Assembly (NCBI GenBank): GCA_017610335.1
Contig: JAFCCG010000013.1
Span: forward strand, 1 to 46,398
Length of the DNA: 46,398 nt
Direction of reading: 5' to 3'
Origin: Chloroflexota bacterium
Lineage (GTDB): Archaea > Iainarchaeota > Iainarchaeia > Iainarchaeales > GCA-2688035
Shown: in pieces, positions 26,639 through 35,641 of the stretch
Position numbering within the stretch: position 1 is the stretch's first letter
Layout: the number at the start of each line of letters is the position of its first letter
Notes under the pieces: generated by a model
The model's input: the letters and a program-made list of their open reading frames with translations, nothing else
What the model was told of the DNA's origin: nothing
Databases searched by the model: none
Position numbers and translations under genes: made by a program

Positions 26639-27361
26639 ATGGGTGCTGCGGGAGACACTGTGATAATAATTCCGGCCTATAACGAAGCAATGTGGATTGG
26701 CAACACAATTGACTCAATTAGGAAAACGGGCATTAAGGCAGAAATAATTGTGGTAAGCGACAGAAGCATGGACGGAACGGCTTCCATTGCAAGAAGCAAG
26801 GGAGTAAAAGTAATTACTTTGAAAAAGCATCTTGGCAAAACAGGCGCTATATTCACTGGCCTTAAAGAAGCTCTTAAAAGAAAACCTTCAGCAGTGCTTT
26901 TCCTTGATGCAGACATTGAAAAGATTCGAAGGAAAACATTGATAGAAATGGTTAGAAACGCAATGAATGGAACAAGACAAGACAGGTCAGTGATGACTAT
27001 AGCAGGATACAGACAAAGGAATAACAGAGAAATACAAACAGAATATTCCGGAAACCGCTCATTTAGCCTGCCGGCAGCCTGGAAACTGCATTCAACAAAA
27101 TTTAAGGGCACGCCAACTGGTTATGGCCTTGAAGAATTTTTAAATGGAAGCGATATTTTTACTGAAAAAAAGATTACTAAGGGAAACCCCTTTGTGCAAA
27201 GGCCTTTTGACGAAGCAAGCCATTTACCTTGGATTCCTAGCGCCGATATTGTTGAAACAAAGCAAAAAATGCAAAAGAAGAAAATTGTTTCAAAAAAGGT
27301 GCTTAGATTTCCAGATAGATTTCCAAAAATCAGAGGCTTTTCATCAAGAAAAAGGAGATAA
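26639..27361 (+). CDS. Glycosyltransferase family 2-like protein with atypical C-terminus
   Basis: VIIIPAYNEAMWIGNTIDSIRK; IIVVSDRSMDGTASIA; VLFLDADIE. Confidence 0.82.
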   Translation: MGAAGDTVIIIPAYNEAMWIGNTIDSIRKTGIKAEIIVVSDRSMDGTASIARSKGVKVITLKKHLGKTGAIFTGLKEALKRKPSAVLFLDADIEKIRRKTLIEMVRNAMNGTRQDRSVMTIAGYRQRNNREIQTEYSGNRSFSLPAAWKLHSTKFKGTPTGYGLEEFLNGSDIFTEKKITKGNPFVQRPFDEASHLPWIPSADIVETKQKMQKKKIVSKKVLRFPDRFPKIRGFSSRKRR

Positions 27362-27383
27362 AGAATTTTGGAAGTGAAAGAAG

Positions 27384-28379
27384 ATGATTTGTTTAGGTAT
27401 TGAAAGCACTGCGCATACCTTTTCAATCGCAATCGTGTCAGATAAAGGAGGAAAGTGCAACATCCTTGCAAACGAAAAGCATTCGGTTGTAACAAAACAG
27501 GGCGGCATGATTCCAAGAGAGTTGGCAATTCACCACCAAAAATATGCCGTGCCTGTTCTTAAAGCAGCTTTAAAAAAAGCAAACTTGAAATTAAAGGACA
27601 TTGATTTAATCGCGTTCTCAATTGGGCCTGGCATAGGCAATGCCTTAACTGTTGGAGCGGTAGCAGCAAGAGCATTAGCTTTAGCCAACAACAAGCCATT
27701 GCTTGGGGTAAACCACTGCGTTGCCCATATTGAAATAGGAAAGGCCCTGACAGGGACCAAAGACCCGATTGTTGTTTACGTAAGCGGGGCAAATACTCAG
27801 ATAATTGGTTACGAGAAAGGAAGGTACCGCGTATACGGCGAAACTTTGGATATAGGGATTGGCAATCTTCTTGACACTTTTGGCAGAAAACTGGGATTGG
27901 GCTTTCCTGCCGGGCCGGTACTTGATGGAATGTACTTTGAGGGAAAGCAATATGTGGAACTGCCTTACACTGTGAAAGGAATGGACCTTGCGTTTTCAGG
28001 ATTGCAAACAGCCGCAGTGCAAAAAATCGGAAAGGAAAGGAAAGAGGACCTTGCTTACTCCCTTTTGCACAATGCATTTGCAATGGTTGCAGAAGTAAGC
28101 GAAAGAGCACTTGCACACACAGAAAAAAAAGAGCTTTTGCTCACCGGAGGGGTAGCAGCAAGCAAGGCATTGAGGGAAATGCTTCAAAAAATGTGCGATG
28201 AAAGGAAAGCAAAATTCTTTGTGCCGCCATTTGCAGCATGCCTTGACAATGGCTTATTGCCAGCATGGCTTGGAATTGTGGAATACAAAACAGGAAACAG
28301 GATGAAAGTTGAAGAAACTGCTGTTGACCAAAGGCAGAGGACTGATTCAATTAATGTAAACTGGATTCAACATATGTGA
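27384..28379 (+). CDS. kae1: tRNA threonylcarbamoyltransferase Kae1 (KEOPS), not fused to Bud32
   Basis: MICLGIESTAHTFSIAIV; HHQKYAVPVL; VNHCVAHIEIG; GFPAGPVLD; LLTGGVAASKALR. Confidence 0.95.
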   Translation: MICLGIESTAHTFSIAIVSDKGGKCNILANEKHSVVTKQGGMIPRELAIHHQKYAVPVLKAALKKANLKLKDIDLIAFSIGPGIGNALTVGAVAARALALANNKPLLGVNHCVAHIEIGKALTGTKDPIVVYVSGANTQIIGYEKGRYRVYGETLDIGIGNLLDTFGRKLGLGFPAGPVLDGMYFEGKQYVELPYTVKGMDLAFSGLQTAAVQKIGKERKEDLAYSLLHNAFAMVAEVSERALAHTEKKELLLTGGVAASKALREMLQKMCDERKAKFFVPPFAACLDNGLLPAWLGIVEYKTGNRMKVEETAVDQRQRTDSINVNWIQHM

Positions 28380-28489
28380 AGAAACAACCAGAAAATACAT
28401 TAACGGTGTTCGCAATTCATCCACCCGTTAAAACCGGCGGTATTCTTGCGAAATAGTTATAAAAGAAAGGATACATTACTTTCTGTAAT

Positions 28490-30841
28490 ATGAAGGAAAA
28501 GATTTTGGCGTTTGCATTAATTGTGCTTGTTGCATTTTCAGGCTGCCTGCAGCCTGGACCTGGACCTTCACCCGAACCAGGACCTGGGCCAACCCCTCCA
28601 CCGCTTACAATAAAGCCGATTGATTTAAGCAATATTTCAACAGAAAGGATGCAGTTTGCAAGCAACTATGTTTTGCCAGGCATTGAAATAGAGCTGAAGA
28701 CATCACAATATGAGCTGCCTGTTTCAACTGGTGAAATAAGCAATTTTTCAGATTTTAGCTCAAAAATTTCTCTCAGCCAAAATGCCATGGCACTGCTGCA
28801 GCAAAATGGATTTGTTGTAATAAATGACCCGTTCTATGAAAAGCAGCAATATATTACACAGCCTTACAAGACGCTGAAGCAGGAAGAAGTGCCAATTTTT
28901 ATAACATCTGATTCATTGCTGCACCTTTACCACATTCAGTTTGATGAAACCCTTAGGCAGATAGAAGAAAGGGAATTTTATGAAATGATTTGGGATATTA
29001 GCAAGAAATTGTATGAGAACAGCGTAGCAGGCTATAATGCAAACGAAGGAGACCTAAAAGAAACATATAAAAGGAACGCGGAATTCTTTGCGGTTGGACT
29101 TGAATTGCTGAAACCAAAGCCAGAACAGGTAAAGCCAGAGTGCACCAAGGACGACTGGGAATGCGAAATGGAAAATTCGTCAGATGCATTTTTTACTAAA
29201 GAGGAAGCGGCCAAGTATGTTTTTGAACCAGCAGGCTTTGTGAAACAGGATGTTGAAGCAGAGCTTGCCTTGATTGAAACGCACCAGGGATTTGCAAAAT
29301 CACCAATTTTCCATTACAAGGAAGACTATTCACAGTATGTGCCAAGAGGGCATTACACAAGAAGCGAGAAGCTCAAAAATTACTTCAAGGCATTTATGTG
29401 GGATGGCAGAATAAGCTTTTTGCTCAAAGGCTGTGAAAATCCAGAAGAATGCCTTGTAAGTGAAAAGGATGCAAGGATTCAGACAATGGGAGCAGCATTG
29501 ACTGCTTCAGATATTGGAACAACACCAGAACTTAAGGAGAAATGGGATAGGATTTATGATGTTACAGCGTTCTATGTCGGCTTGTCCGATGATTTGGGCC
29601 CCTATGAATACCTTGAAACCATGAATTTTGTTTTTGGAAACAGCTTTGACCCAAAGGATTTGACTGCAGAAACGGTTTTGGAGCTTAAGGAAAAGCTTGC
29701 CAAATACAGTGGCCCAAAAATTTATGGAGGAACAGGTGACTGCGTTATAGAGCCTCCTTTTACCGCTGAGCAGGCAGACCAATGCCTTGAAAACACAAAG
29801 GGATTCAGATTGATGGGACAAAGATTCATTCCGGATTCATACATGTTCAGCAACCTTGTAGGACAGTATACAGGACTTTACTTGGGAGACAAAAACCCGT
29901 TTACTCTTGTTATAAGTGGTGCAGGCAGGCCGATAAGGGGCTTTCCCAGGGGTTTGGATGTAATGGCATTGCTTGGCTCTGAAAGGGCAAGAGAGCTCTT
30001 GGATGAACTTGATGACAGCAATTACGAGTTTTATGACAGGCAGTTTGACAAACTTGAGCAGGAATTTGATTCCTTTGACGAGGCAGAATGGAACAAAAAC
30101 CTTTACTGGGCCTGGCTTTTTGCATTAAAGCCACTGCTGAAAGAATATAGTGGAGGTTATCCAACATTCATGCAGACCGAAGCCTGGCAGAACAAGCAGT
30201 TAACAACTGCCCTGGCAAGCTGGGCAGAGCTAAGGCATGACACAATCCTGTATGCAAAGCAAAGCTACACAATGGCAGAAAGCAGTATGCCTATGCCTGA
30301 ACCTGATGTTGTCGGCTATGTGGAACCGGTTCCTGAATTTTACAACAGGCTGCTTGCATTGACGAGAATGACAAGCAATGGTCTGGATGACATGAAAGTT
30401 CTTGACGAAGCATCAAAATCAAGGCTGCAGAGACTTGAGGGAATCCTTGAAAGGCTTGTTGTTCTTTCAGAAAAAGAGCTGGCAAATGAAAAGCTGGAAG
30501 AAGCTGACTACGAGTTCATAAAGAACTTTGGCAAAGAATTAAATGGCGTTATTGCAGATGTTGATGACAAAGCAAAGAAGACAACGGTTATAGCTGATGT
30601 ACACACAGACGGAAACACAAGGCAGGTTTTGGAAGAAGGGGTTGGCTATGTGAAAATGATTGTAGTTGCATACAAGGTTCCTGACGGAAGAGTTTTGGTT
30701 GGAGCAGGGCCTGTTTTCTCATATTATGAATTCAAGCAGCCAATGTCCCAAAGGCTTACTGACGAGGCCTGGCGTGAAATGCTTGAAAATGGAGATGCCC
30801 CTGCAAATGTTGAATGGGCAGGCAGCTTTACAGCAGAATAA
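28490..30841 (+). CDS. DUF3160-family predicted lipoprotein
   Basis: Signal + lipobox-like FSGC followed by Pro-rich linker; EEVPIFITSDSLLHLYHIQFDETLRQIE. Confidence 0.8.
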   Translation: MKEKILAFALIVLVAFSGCLQPGPGPSPEPGPGPTPPPLTIKPIDLSNISTERMQFASNYVLPGIEIELKTSQYELPVSTGEISNFSDFSSKISLSQNAMALLQQNGFVVINDPFYEKQQYITQPYKTLKQEEVPIFITSDSLLHLYHIQFDETLRQIEEREFYEMIWDISKKLYENSVAGYNANEGDLKETYKRNAEFFAVGLELLKPKPEQVKPECTKDDWECEMENSSDAFFTKEEAAKYVFEPAGFVKQDVEAELALIETHQGFAKSPIFHYKEDYSQYVPRGHYTRSEKLKNYFKAFMWDGRISFLLKGCENPEECLVSEKDARIQTMGAALTASDIGTTPELKEKWDRIYDVTAFYVGLSDDLGPYEYLETMNFVFGNSFDPKDLTAETVLELKEKLAKYSGPKIYGGTGDCVIEPPFTAEQADQCLENTKGFRLMGQRFIPDSYMFSNLVGQYTGLYLGDKNPFTLVISGAGRPIRGFPRGLDVMALLGSERARELLDELDDSNYEFYDRQFDKLEQEFDSFDEAEWNKNLYWAWLFALKPLLKEYSGGYPTFMQTEAWQNKQLTTALASWAELRHDTILYAKQSYTMAESSMPMPEPDVVGYVEPVPEFYNRLLALTRMTSNGLDDMKVLDEASKSRLQRLEGILERLVVLSEKELANEKLEEADYEFIKNFGKELNGVIADVDDKAKKTTVIADVHTDGNTRQVLEEGVGYVKMIVVAYKVPDGRVLVGAGPVFSYYEFKQPMSQRLTDEAWREMLENGDAPANVEWAGSFTAE

Positions 30842-31026
30842 GTAATTACTTATACATAACAATTCCGCATTTGCTGAATTTTTACAGAGTATACTATTTA
30901 AAACTACTATATCTCAAACCATTAAACTCCCAAAATTCGGCAAATAATGAAGAAAAGAGCGTAATTAAGGGTATTTTTGAGCTATTTTAAGCAATATTAA
31001 GGCTTTTTCACCTTTCAATAGAGCGT

Positions 31027-32346
31027 TTATTTGATTCTTTTAAGCAGATAGTAAGCTGGCAAGCCCAAAAGGATGGCAATAGAGCCAAAAACAACCGCCC
31101 CAAAATCTATCCTGCTAATCATGAAAACAGATGCAACAACGCCAATAAGCGGAATAATTGGGACTTTTCCAATATTGCCAGGAATGCAAAAAATGCGTTC
31201 CTGCTTTGGCTTTGACAGGCGCATTACTATGACAGCAAGGTTTACCATAAAAAACAGTACAAAAATTGCAAAAGTTGTCACAAAAGCAACATGCCTTAGA
31301 CCACCTAAGAGCACAAAAAGCATTGCAATTATCGATGTTGCTGCAATCGAAACATAAGGGGTTTTTGTTTTGCAGTGCACTTTTGAAATTATTCCAGGCA
31401 GGCTATGATCTGAAGCCATTCCATACAAAAGCCTTGACACTGCAACAAGAATTATCAGGACAGTGCTTGCAGTAGCAAACAATGCAATAAATGAAAAAAT
31501 TACTGAACCCATCGGGCCAAGAACTGTTCCGGCCACAAGGGAAATTGGCGCAGAGGTTGAAGCAAGCTCCTGCCAGGGAACAATACTTATTGCACTAATT
31601 GAAACAAGCACGTAAAGAATTGTTGAAATTATAAGAGAAATTAAAATCGCCTTTGGAACGGCATGCTTTGCATTAACCGTTTCCTCACTGATATTTGCAA
31701 TATCCTCAAAGCCAATGTATGCAAAGAAAATTAATGCAGCGGCAATTGTAACATTGTTCAGCATTTCAGGCAGAGGAATGTTTGGAATGGTTGAAGAAAA
31801 ATAATCAACCGTCCCAAAAAAAGGAACAGCCATGAAAATTATCAGAATAAGACCGCCAATTGCAACCAAAGTAAAGCCCATATTAAGCCTTGCACTTTCC
31901 TTAACTCCCAAAAAGTTTACAATTGAAAGAATTGCAATTACACCAATTGCTGTAAGAACAAGCTCTGTTCCAAACAATGCATTAAAATAGCCTGCAAAGC
32001 CAATTGCAACAGCTGAAACAGAAATCACTGCAACAAACAACGAAATCCATCCCATTAGAAAGCCAAAAAGGTTTGAATTAAACGCATGCTTTACATAAGT
32101 GTATTCTGCAGCAGACTTTGAAAACATACTGCTTAATTCGCAATAACTTAAGGCAGTGAAAGAGGCAATTGCCGAAGCCAAAATAAATGAAAGCCAGATG
32201 CTGTTTCCGGCAATTCCGGCGGCTTCACCAATCAAGGCATAAATTCCTGCACCAAGAATAATTCCAAGACCATAGATAACTGCTTCTGTAAGAGAAAGAC
32301 TTCTTTCAAGATGAGGGGGACTTGGCTGATGTAATGGATGCCTCAA
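31027..32346 (-). CDS. APC-family amino acid permease
   Basis: LSLTEAVIYGLGIILGAGIYALIGEAAGIAGNSIW; about 12 TM segments. Confidence 0.93.
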   Translation of the reverse strand: MRHPLHQPSPPHLERSLSLTEAVIYGLGIILGAGIYALIGEAAGIAGNSIWLSFILASAIASFTALSYCELSSMFSKSAAEYTYVKHAFNSNLFGFLMGWISLFVAVISVSAVAIGFAGYFNALFGTELVLTAIGVIAILSIVNFLGVKESARLNMGFTLVAIGGLILIIFMAVPFFGTVDYFSSTIPNIPLPEMLNNVTIAAALIFFAYIGFEDIANISEETVNAKHAVPKAILISLIISTILYVLVSISAISIVPWQELASTSAPISLVAGTVLGPMGSVIFSFIALFATASTVLIILVAVSRLLYGMASDHSLPGIISKVHCKTKTPYVSIAATSIIAMLFVLLGGLRHVAFVTTFAIFVLFFMVNLAVIVMRLSKPKQERIFCIPGNIGKVPIIPLIGVVASVFMISRIDFGAVVFGSIAILLGLPAYYLLKRIK

Positions 32347-32354
32347 AAAAACAC

Positions 32355-32906
32355 CTACCTGTTTCTATAGGATGCGGTAAACCTATACATGTAATAAAAA
32401 GCGCCAAGAATTATGATGGCAATAACTGCATTGATTATTGTTGTAACTGGAGACGTAAGACCAACTCTGCTCCAGGGAATTAATTCAAACTCTGGATCAA
32501 AATATGCATAAATTGCAACAACCACTGCAGTAACAAACATAAAATCAATTAAAAGCAATGCAGGCGCTCTCGGATCATTCTTTGCATTACTCAGCTTTTC
32601 CTTCACAGCCTGTTTTATTATTCCAGGCGCAGACTTTTCTGCTTTGAAAAGCAATGGATTCCTTTTCATAATCGAATAGGAAAGAATTGCCAAAACAATT
32701 ATTGACATTACAAACACAATAATAGCAGTAGGCTCAAAAACAGGTTTTATTTCAAAAATTCTTAAAACAAAATTAACATGCAATCCCAGAATCTGCAAAG
32801 CCTGCACAACAATCAAAACAAGAAGCAAAAGCTGGGCAAAAACCATGCAAATAATTCGCCAATCACGCCTTATAATTCCACGGTCAACATCCTTTAACAA
32901 AGCCAT
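32355..32906 (-). CDS. Unknown integral membrane protein
   Basis: Hydrophobic ORF immediately downstream of the divergent promoter region; ATG at 32906. Confidence 0.65.
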   Translation of the reverse strand: MALLKDVDRGIIRRDWRIICMVFAQLLLLVLIVVQALQILGLHVNFVLRIFEIKPVFEPTAIIVFVMSIIVLAILSYSIMKRNPLLFKAEKSAPGIIKQAVKEKLSNAKNDPRAPALLLIDFMFVTAVVVAIYAYFDPEFELIPWSRVGLTSPVTTIINAVIAIIILGAFYYMYRFTASYRNR

Positions 32907-32985
32907 ATCAAGAAAAAAGAAGTGCAAAGAAGTATTTAATGGTTTTTTGCAGAAAATACAAAGCTTTTTTAGGGAAAAGAAACAA

Positions 32986-34314
32986 ATGTTTTCTATGAAC
33001 CCGAGGAAAAGAGTTACAAAAACAAAAAAGAAGCTTGTGATGCTGACAGGCACAAAACAGCCAAGAGAGGATTTGAGAAAGCTTGTTGCCTTTCACACAC
33101 TTTCAAACCCAAAGCATGTTTTAAGGGTTGCTTCTCCAAAAAGAGTAGCTTTGGAGACAAAGGCTTTGCAAAAAAGGTTTCCAGAACTTGGGAGGCGACT
33201 TGCAAAAAGGCCTGCACCAGAAAGGATTAAAGTAATGGAAAAACTTGATGCATATGACCTTAAAGCTGTTGAAAGTGGATTAAAAAAAGGTTTTGCACTG
33301 GAAGAAATGCTGCAATATCCAAACAGATTAGAGTTAAGGGAATTCCTGAAGAGAACAACCCCTGAAAGGACAAAGCAGCTTAGAAAGCTTGGATTGAACG
33401 AAATAAGAGCAAGGGCCTGCTGTGCCCTGGTAGAAAAACATGGTTTTGAAAAAACCAAGGCATTTATTGAAATGATAAAAGGAAAAGGCATTGACCCAAA
33501 TTACCTGAAACCTGAATTCCTAAAGGAATTTCATTCAACAGGCACAAGCAGCCTGGGAAAAAAGCCAGAAGCAGGAGAAAGTGAACAAAGATATAAGTAT
33601 GTACAAAGACCTAGTGGCGAAGTCAGATTTTTTGAACCATCTTGGGGAAGAATGCGTTTTGTAGACTTTAAGCGCTATGGCCAGCCGTTGTTTTCAAAAG
33701 AATTTAGGTTTTCAAAAAGCCAGCAGGCAGCTCTTGCAAGGAAAGGAATAAGGACATTTAATTTCAATGGAAAAATGAAACAGATTGCAAGCTCAAATCC
33801 AGTGGTAAGCAAATGGAGCGGAAGGCAGGTGTTTTATTTGGAGGTTCCAAACATTGCTTCATTGTTAAAGGAAGCAAAGCCAAAAAGACAGCATTTGAAA
33901 AACGTGCTTGGCTTTGCAGACCTTGCGGTTTCACAAAAAGGCAAAAACCTCCACATACTTGAACTGCAGTCAGACATTGCAAGAAAGCTTGGAGCAAGCA
34001 AAGAAAAATACAGGAGTTGGGCTGAACTTACAATTCTTGGAGTAGCAAAGTATGCTGAAAAAAACGGCTTTAAGAATATTTCACTGTCAAGCCCTCACAT
34101 AATAAAGCAGGTTTGGCCTCATCTTGGGAAAAACCTGACTAACGAACTTTATTATGAGCTGCCAAAGAAAATGGGCTTTGAATTGTTTGAAAAAAAGGTG
34201 CAGGTTTCGCATTACGACAGCGCTTTTGGACAGCAACAATTTGGCAAAAGTGGAACATTATGGGATGTAAAAGTTGCAACAATAAAGAAAAAGTTTCCGG
34301 AATTTTTTAAGTAG
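32986..34314 (+). CDS. Unknown basic protein; C-terminal domain resembles polyvalent-protein / GNAT-like 'IQSD..W..' modules
   Basis: ILELQSDIARKLGASKEKYRSWAELTILGVAKYAEKNGFKNISLSS...ELPKKMGFELFEKKV. Confidence 0.7.
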   Translation: MFSMNPRKRVTKTKKKLVMLTGTKQPREDLRKLVAFHTLSNPKHVLRVASPKRVALETKALQKRFPELGRRLAKRPAPERIKVMEKLDAYDLKAVESGLKKGFALEEMLQYPNRLELREFLKRTTPERTKQLRKLGLNEIRARACCALVEKHGFEKTKAFIEMIKGKGIDPNYLKPEFLKEFHSTGTSSLGKKPEAGESEQRYKYVQRPSGEVRFFEPSWGRMRFVDFKRYGQPLFSKEFRFSKSQQAALARKGIRTFNFNGKMKQIASSNPVVSKWSGRQVFYLEVPNIASLLKEAKPKRQHLKNVLGFADLAVSQKGKNLHILELQSDIARKLGASKEKYRSWAELTILGVAKYAEKNGFKNISLSSPHIIKQVWPHLGKNLTNELYYELPKKMGFELFEKKVQVSHYDSAFGQQQFGKSGTLWDVKVATIKKKFPEFFK

Positions 34315-34743
34315 CTATTCCTCAACCTTTAGCCCAAATTCCTCGTCTATTTCCTTTGCAGTCTTTTTCATTTTTGCAAAAATTCGGTCAATATCTTCTT
34401 CAATTTCTTCAATAGTTCTAACCATTGACCTGCTTCTTGAAAGATAATGCCTCCCATTTCTTATCACAAGGCCTGAGCGCTGCAGGTTGTTGAGGTGATT
34501 AACAACACTACCCCTGCTCATTTCAACCTTTTCTGCAAGATCTGTACTCGTCAAAGGCATGCCCTTTTCAGTAGCAGCAACAATCTGCCTAAAGATATGC
34601 GCAGCTATTTTATCCCTATCAATCACTTCAAAAAATCCAAGACTGCGGCAAATCCATTCAAACTCAGATTCAGGCGAGGGCCTGAAAGGCCGTTCAATTC
34701 GCCTAATAACAATCTTAAAAGAAGCCGGTCTTAGTTCATCCAT
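34315..34743 (-). CDS. Winged-helix transcriptional regulator (ArsR/MarR-like), divergent to grpE-dnaK
   Basis: LTSTDLAEKVEMSRGSVVNHLNNLQRSGLVIRNGRHYLSRSRSM HTH. Confidence 0.85.
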   Translation of the reverse strand: MDELRPASFKIVIRRIERPFRPSPESEFEWICRSLGFFEVIDRDKIAAHIFRQIVAATEKGMPLTSTDLAEKVEMSRGSVVNHLNNLQRSGLVIRNGRHYLSRSRSMVRTIEEIEEDIDRIFAKMKKTAKEIDEEFGLKVEE

Positions 34744-34876
34744 ACAAAAAAAAGAGCTAAGAAAAGAATATAAAGGTTTTGTTTAAAAGAATATGTAAAT
34801 GTTTAAAGAGTTTAGTCGTTTTCATTGCTTTTGAAGATGGTTAGCTGTTTAAGCCTTTCGTAGTTTTGGTGTTTTA

Positions 34877-35500
34877 ATGGATAAAGAAAAAAAAACAATA
34901 GCAGAAAAGGAAGACCCTGAAAAGAAAGCAATAGCAGAAAAGGAAGACCCTGAAAAGAAAGCAATAGCAGAAAAGGAAGACCCTGAAAAGAAAGCAATAG
35001 CAGAAAAGGAAGGTTCTGGAAAGAAAAAGCACGCCGATGCAAAAGAGCATAAAGCAAAGGAAAACAAGGAAAAAGCCGAACTTAAAGAAAGCTTGCAAAG
35101 GCTTCAGGCAGAATTTGAAAACAGCAGAAAAAGAATGGAAAAAGAAGCACAGGATTTTGCAAAAATTGCAAATGCAGGAATTGTAAAAGAACTTTTGCCA
35201 TTAATTGACAGTATTGAAGCCGCAGAAAAGCATTTGAAAGAACAGGAAAAGGTTTCAAAAGAGGACGCAATAAAAGGAATGGAAACATTAAAACAGCAAC
35301 TTGAAACAGGACTTAAACTTTATGGACTTGAAAAAATAGATTGTGTTGGAAAAAAATTTGACCCAATGAGAGATGAATGCGTAATGCAGGGAAAAGACGA
35401 AGAAAAAAAAGACGGAATTGTTTTAGAAGAATTTCAAAAAGGATACATACTTAATGGAAAAGTTTTAAGACATTCAAAGGTAAAGGTGAACAAAATATGA
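34877..35500 (+). CDS. grpE: Nucleotide exchange factor GrpE with repeat N-terminus
   Basis: LQRLQAEFENSRKRMEKE; LLPLIDSIEAAEKHL; GMETLKQQLETGLKLYGLEKIDCVGKKFDPMRDECVM. Confidence 0.93.
   Translation: MDKEKKTIAEKEDPEKKAIAEKEDPEKKAIAEKEDPEKKAIAEKEGSGKKKHADAKEHKAKENKEKAELKESLQRLQAEFENSRKRMEKEAQDFAKIANAGIVKELLPLIDSIEAAEKHLKEQEKVSKEDAIKGMETLKQQLETGLKLYGLEKIDCVGKKFDPMRDECVMQGKDEEKKDGIVLEEFQKGYILNGKVLRHSKVKVNKI
34892..35012 (+). repeat. 33-bp tandem repeat (about 3.5 copies) encoding KKAIAEKEDPE
   Basis: aaagcaatagcagaaaaggaagaccctgaaaag repeated in frame. Confidence 0.92.
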
Positions 35501-35568
35501 CATTTGAACCAAACCCTATTGATTTTCCGGAAGAATTTATGCCGGAACAGCCACCAATAGGAAATTAA
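35497..35568 (+). CDS. Micro-ORF (23 aa) coupled to grpE by ATGA overlap
   Basis: MTFEPNPIDFPEEFMPEQPPIGN*. Confidence 0.4.
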   Translation: MTFEPNPIDFPEEFMPEQPPIGN

Positions 35569-35641
35569 AAAACGGGGAAAAAAAAATAATTTTTAAAAAA
35601 ATTCAAAAAAATGATTTTTAAAAACGGAGGAATGATAAAAA

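Noticed and set aside
34892-35012. GrpE repeats considered as CRISPR or regulatory iterons
   Set aside because: In-frame 33-bp coding repeats without spacers.
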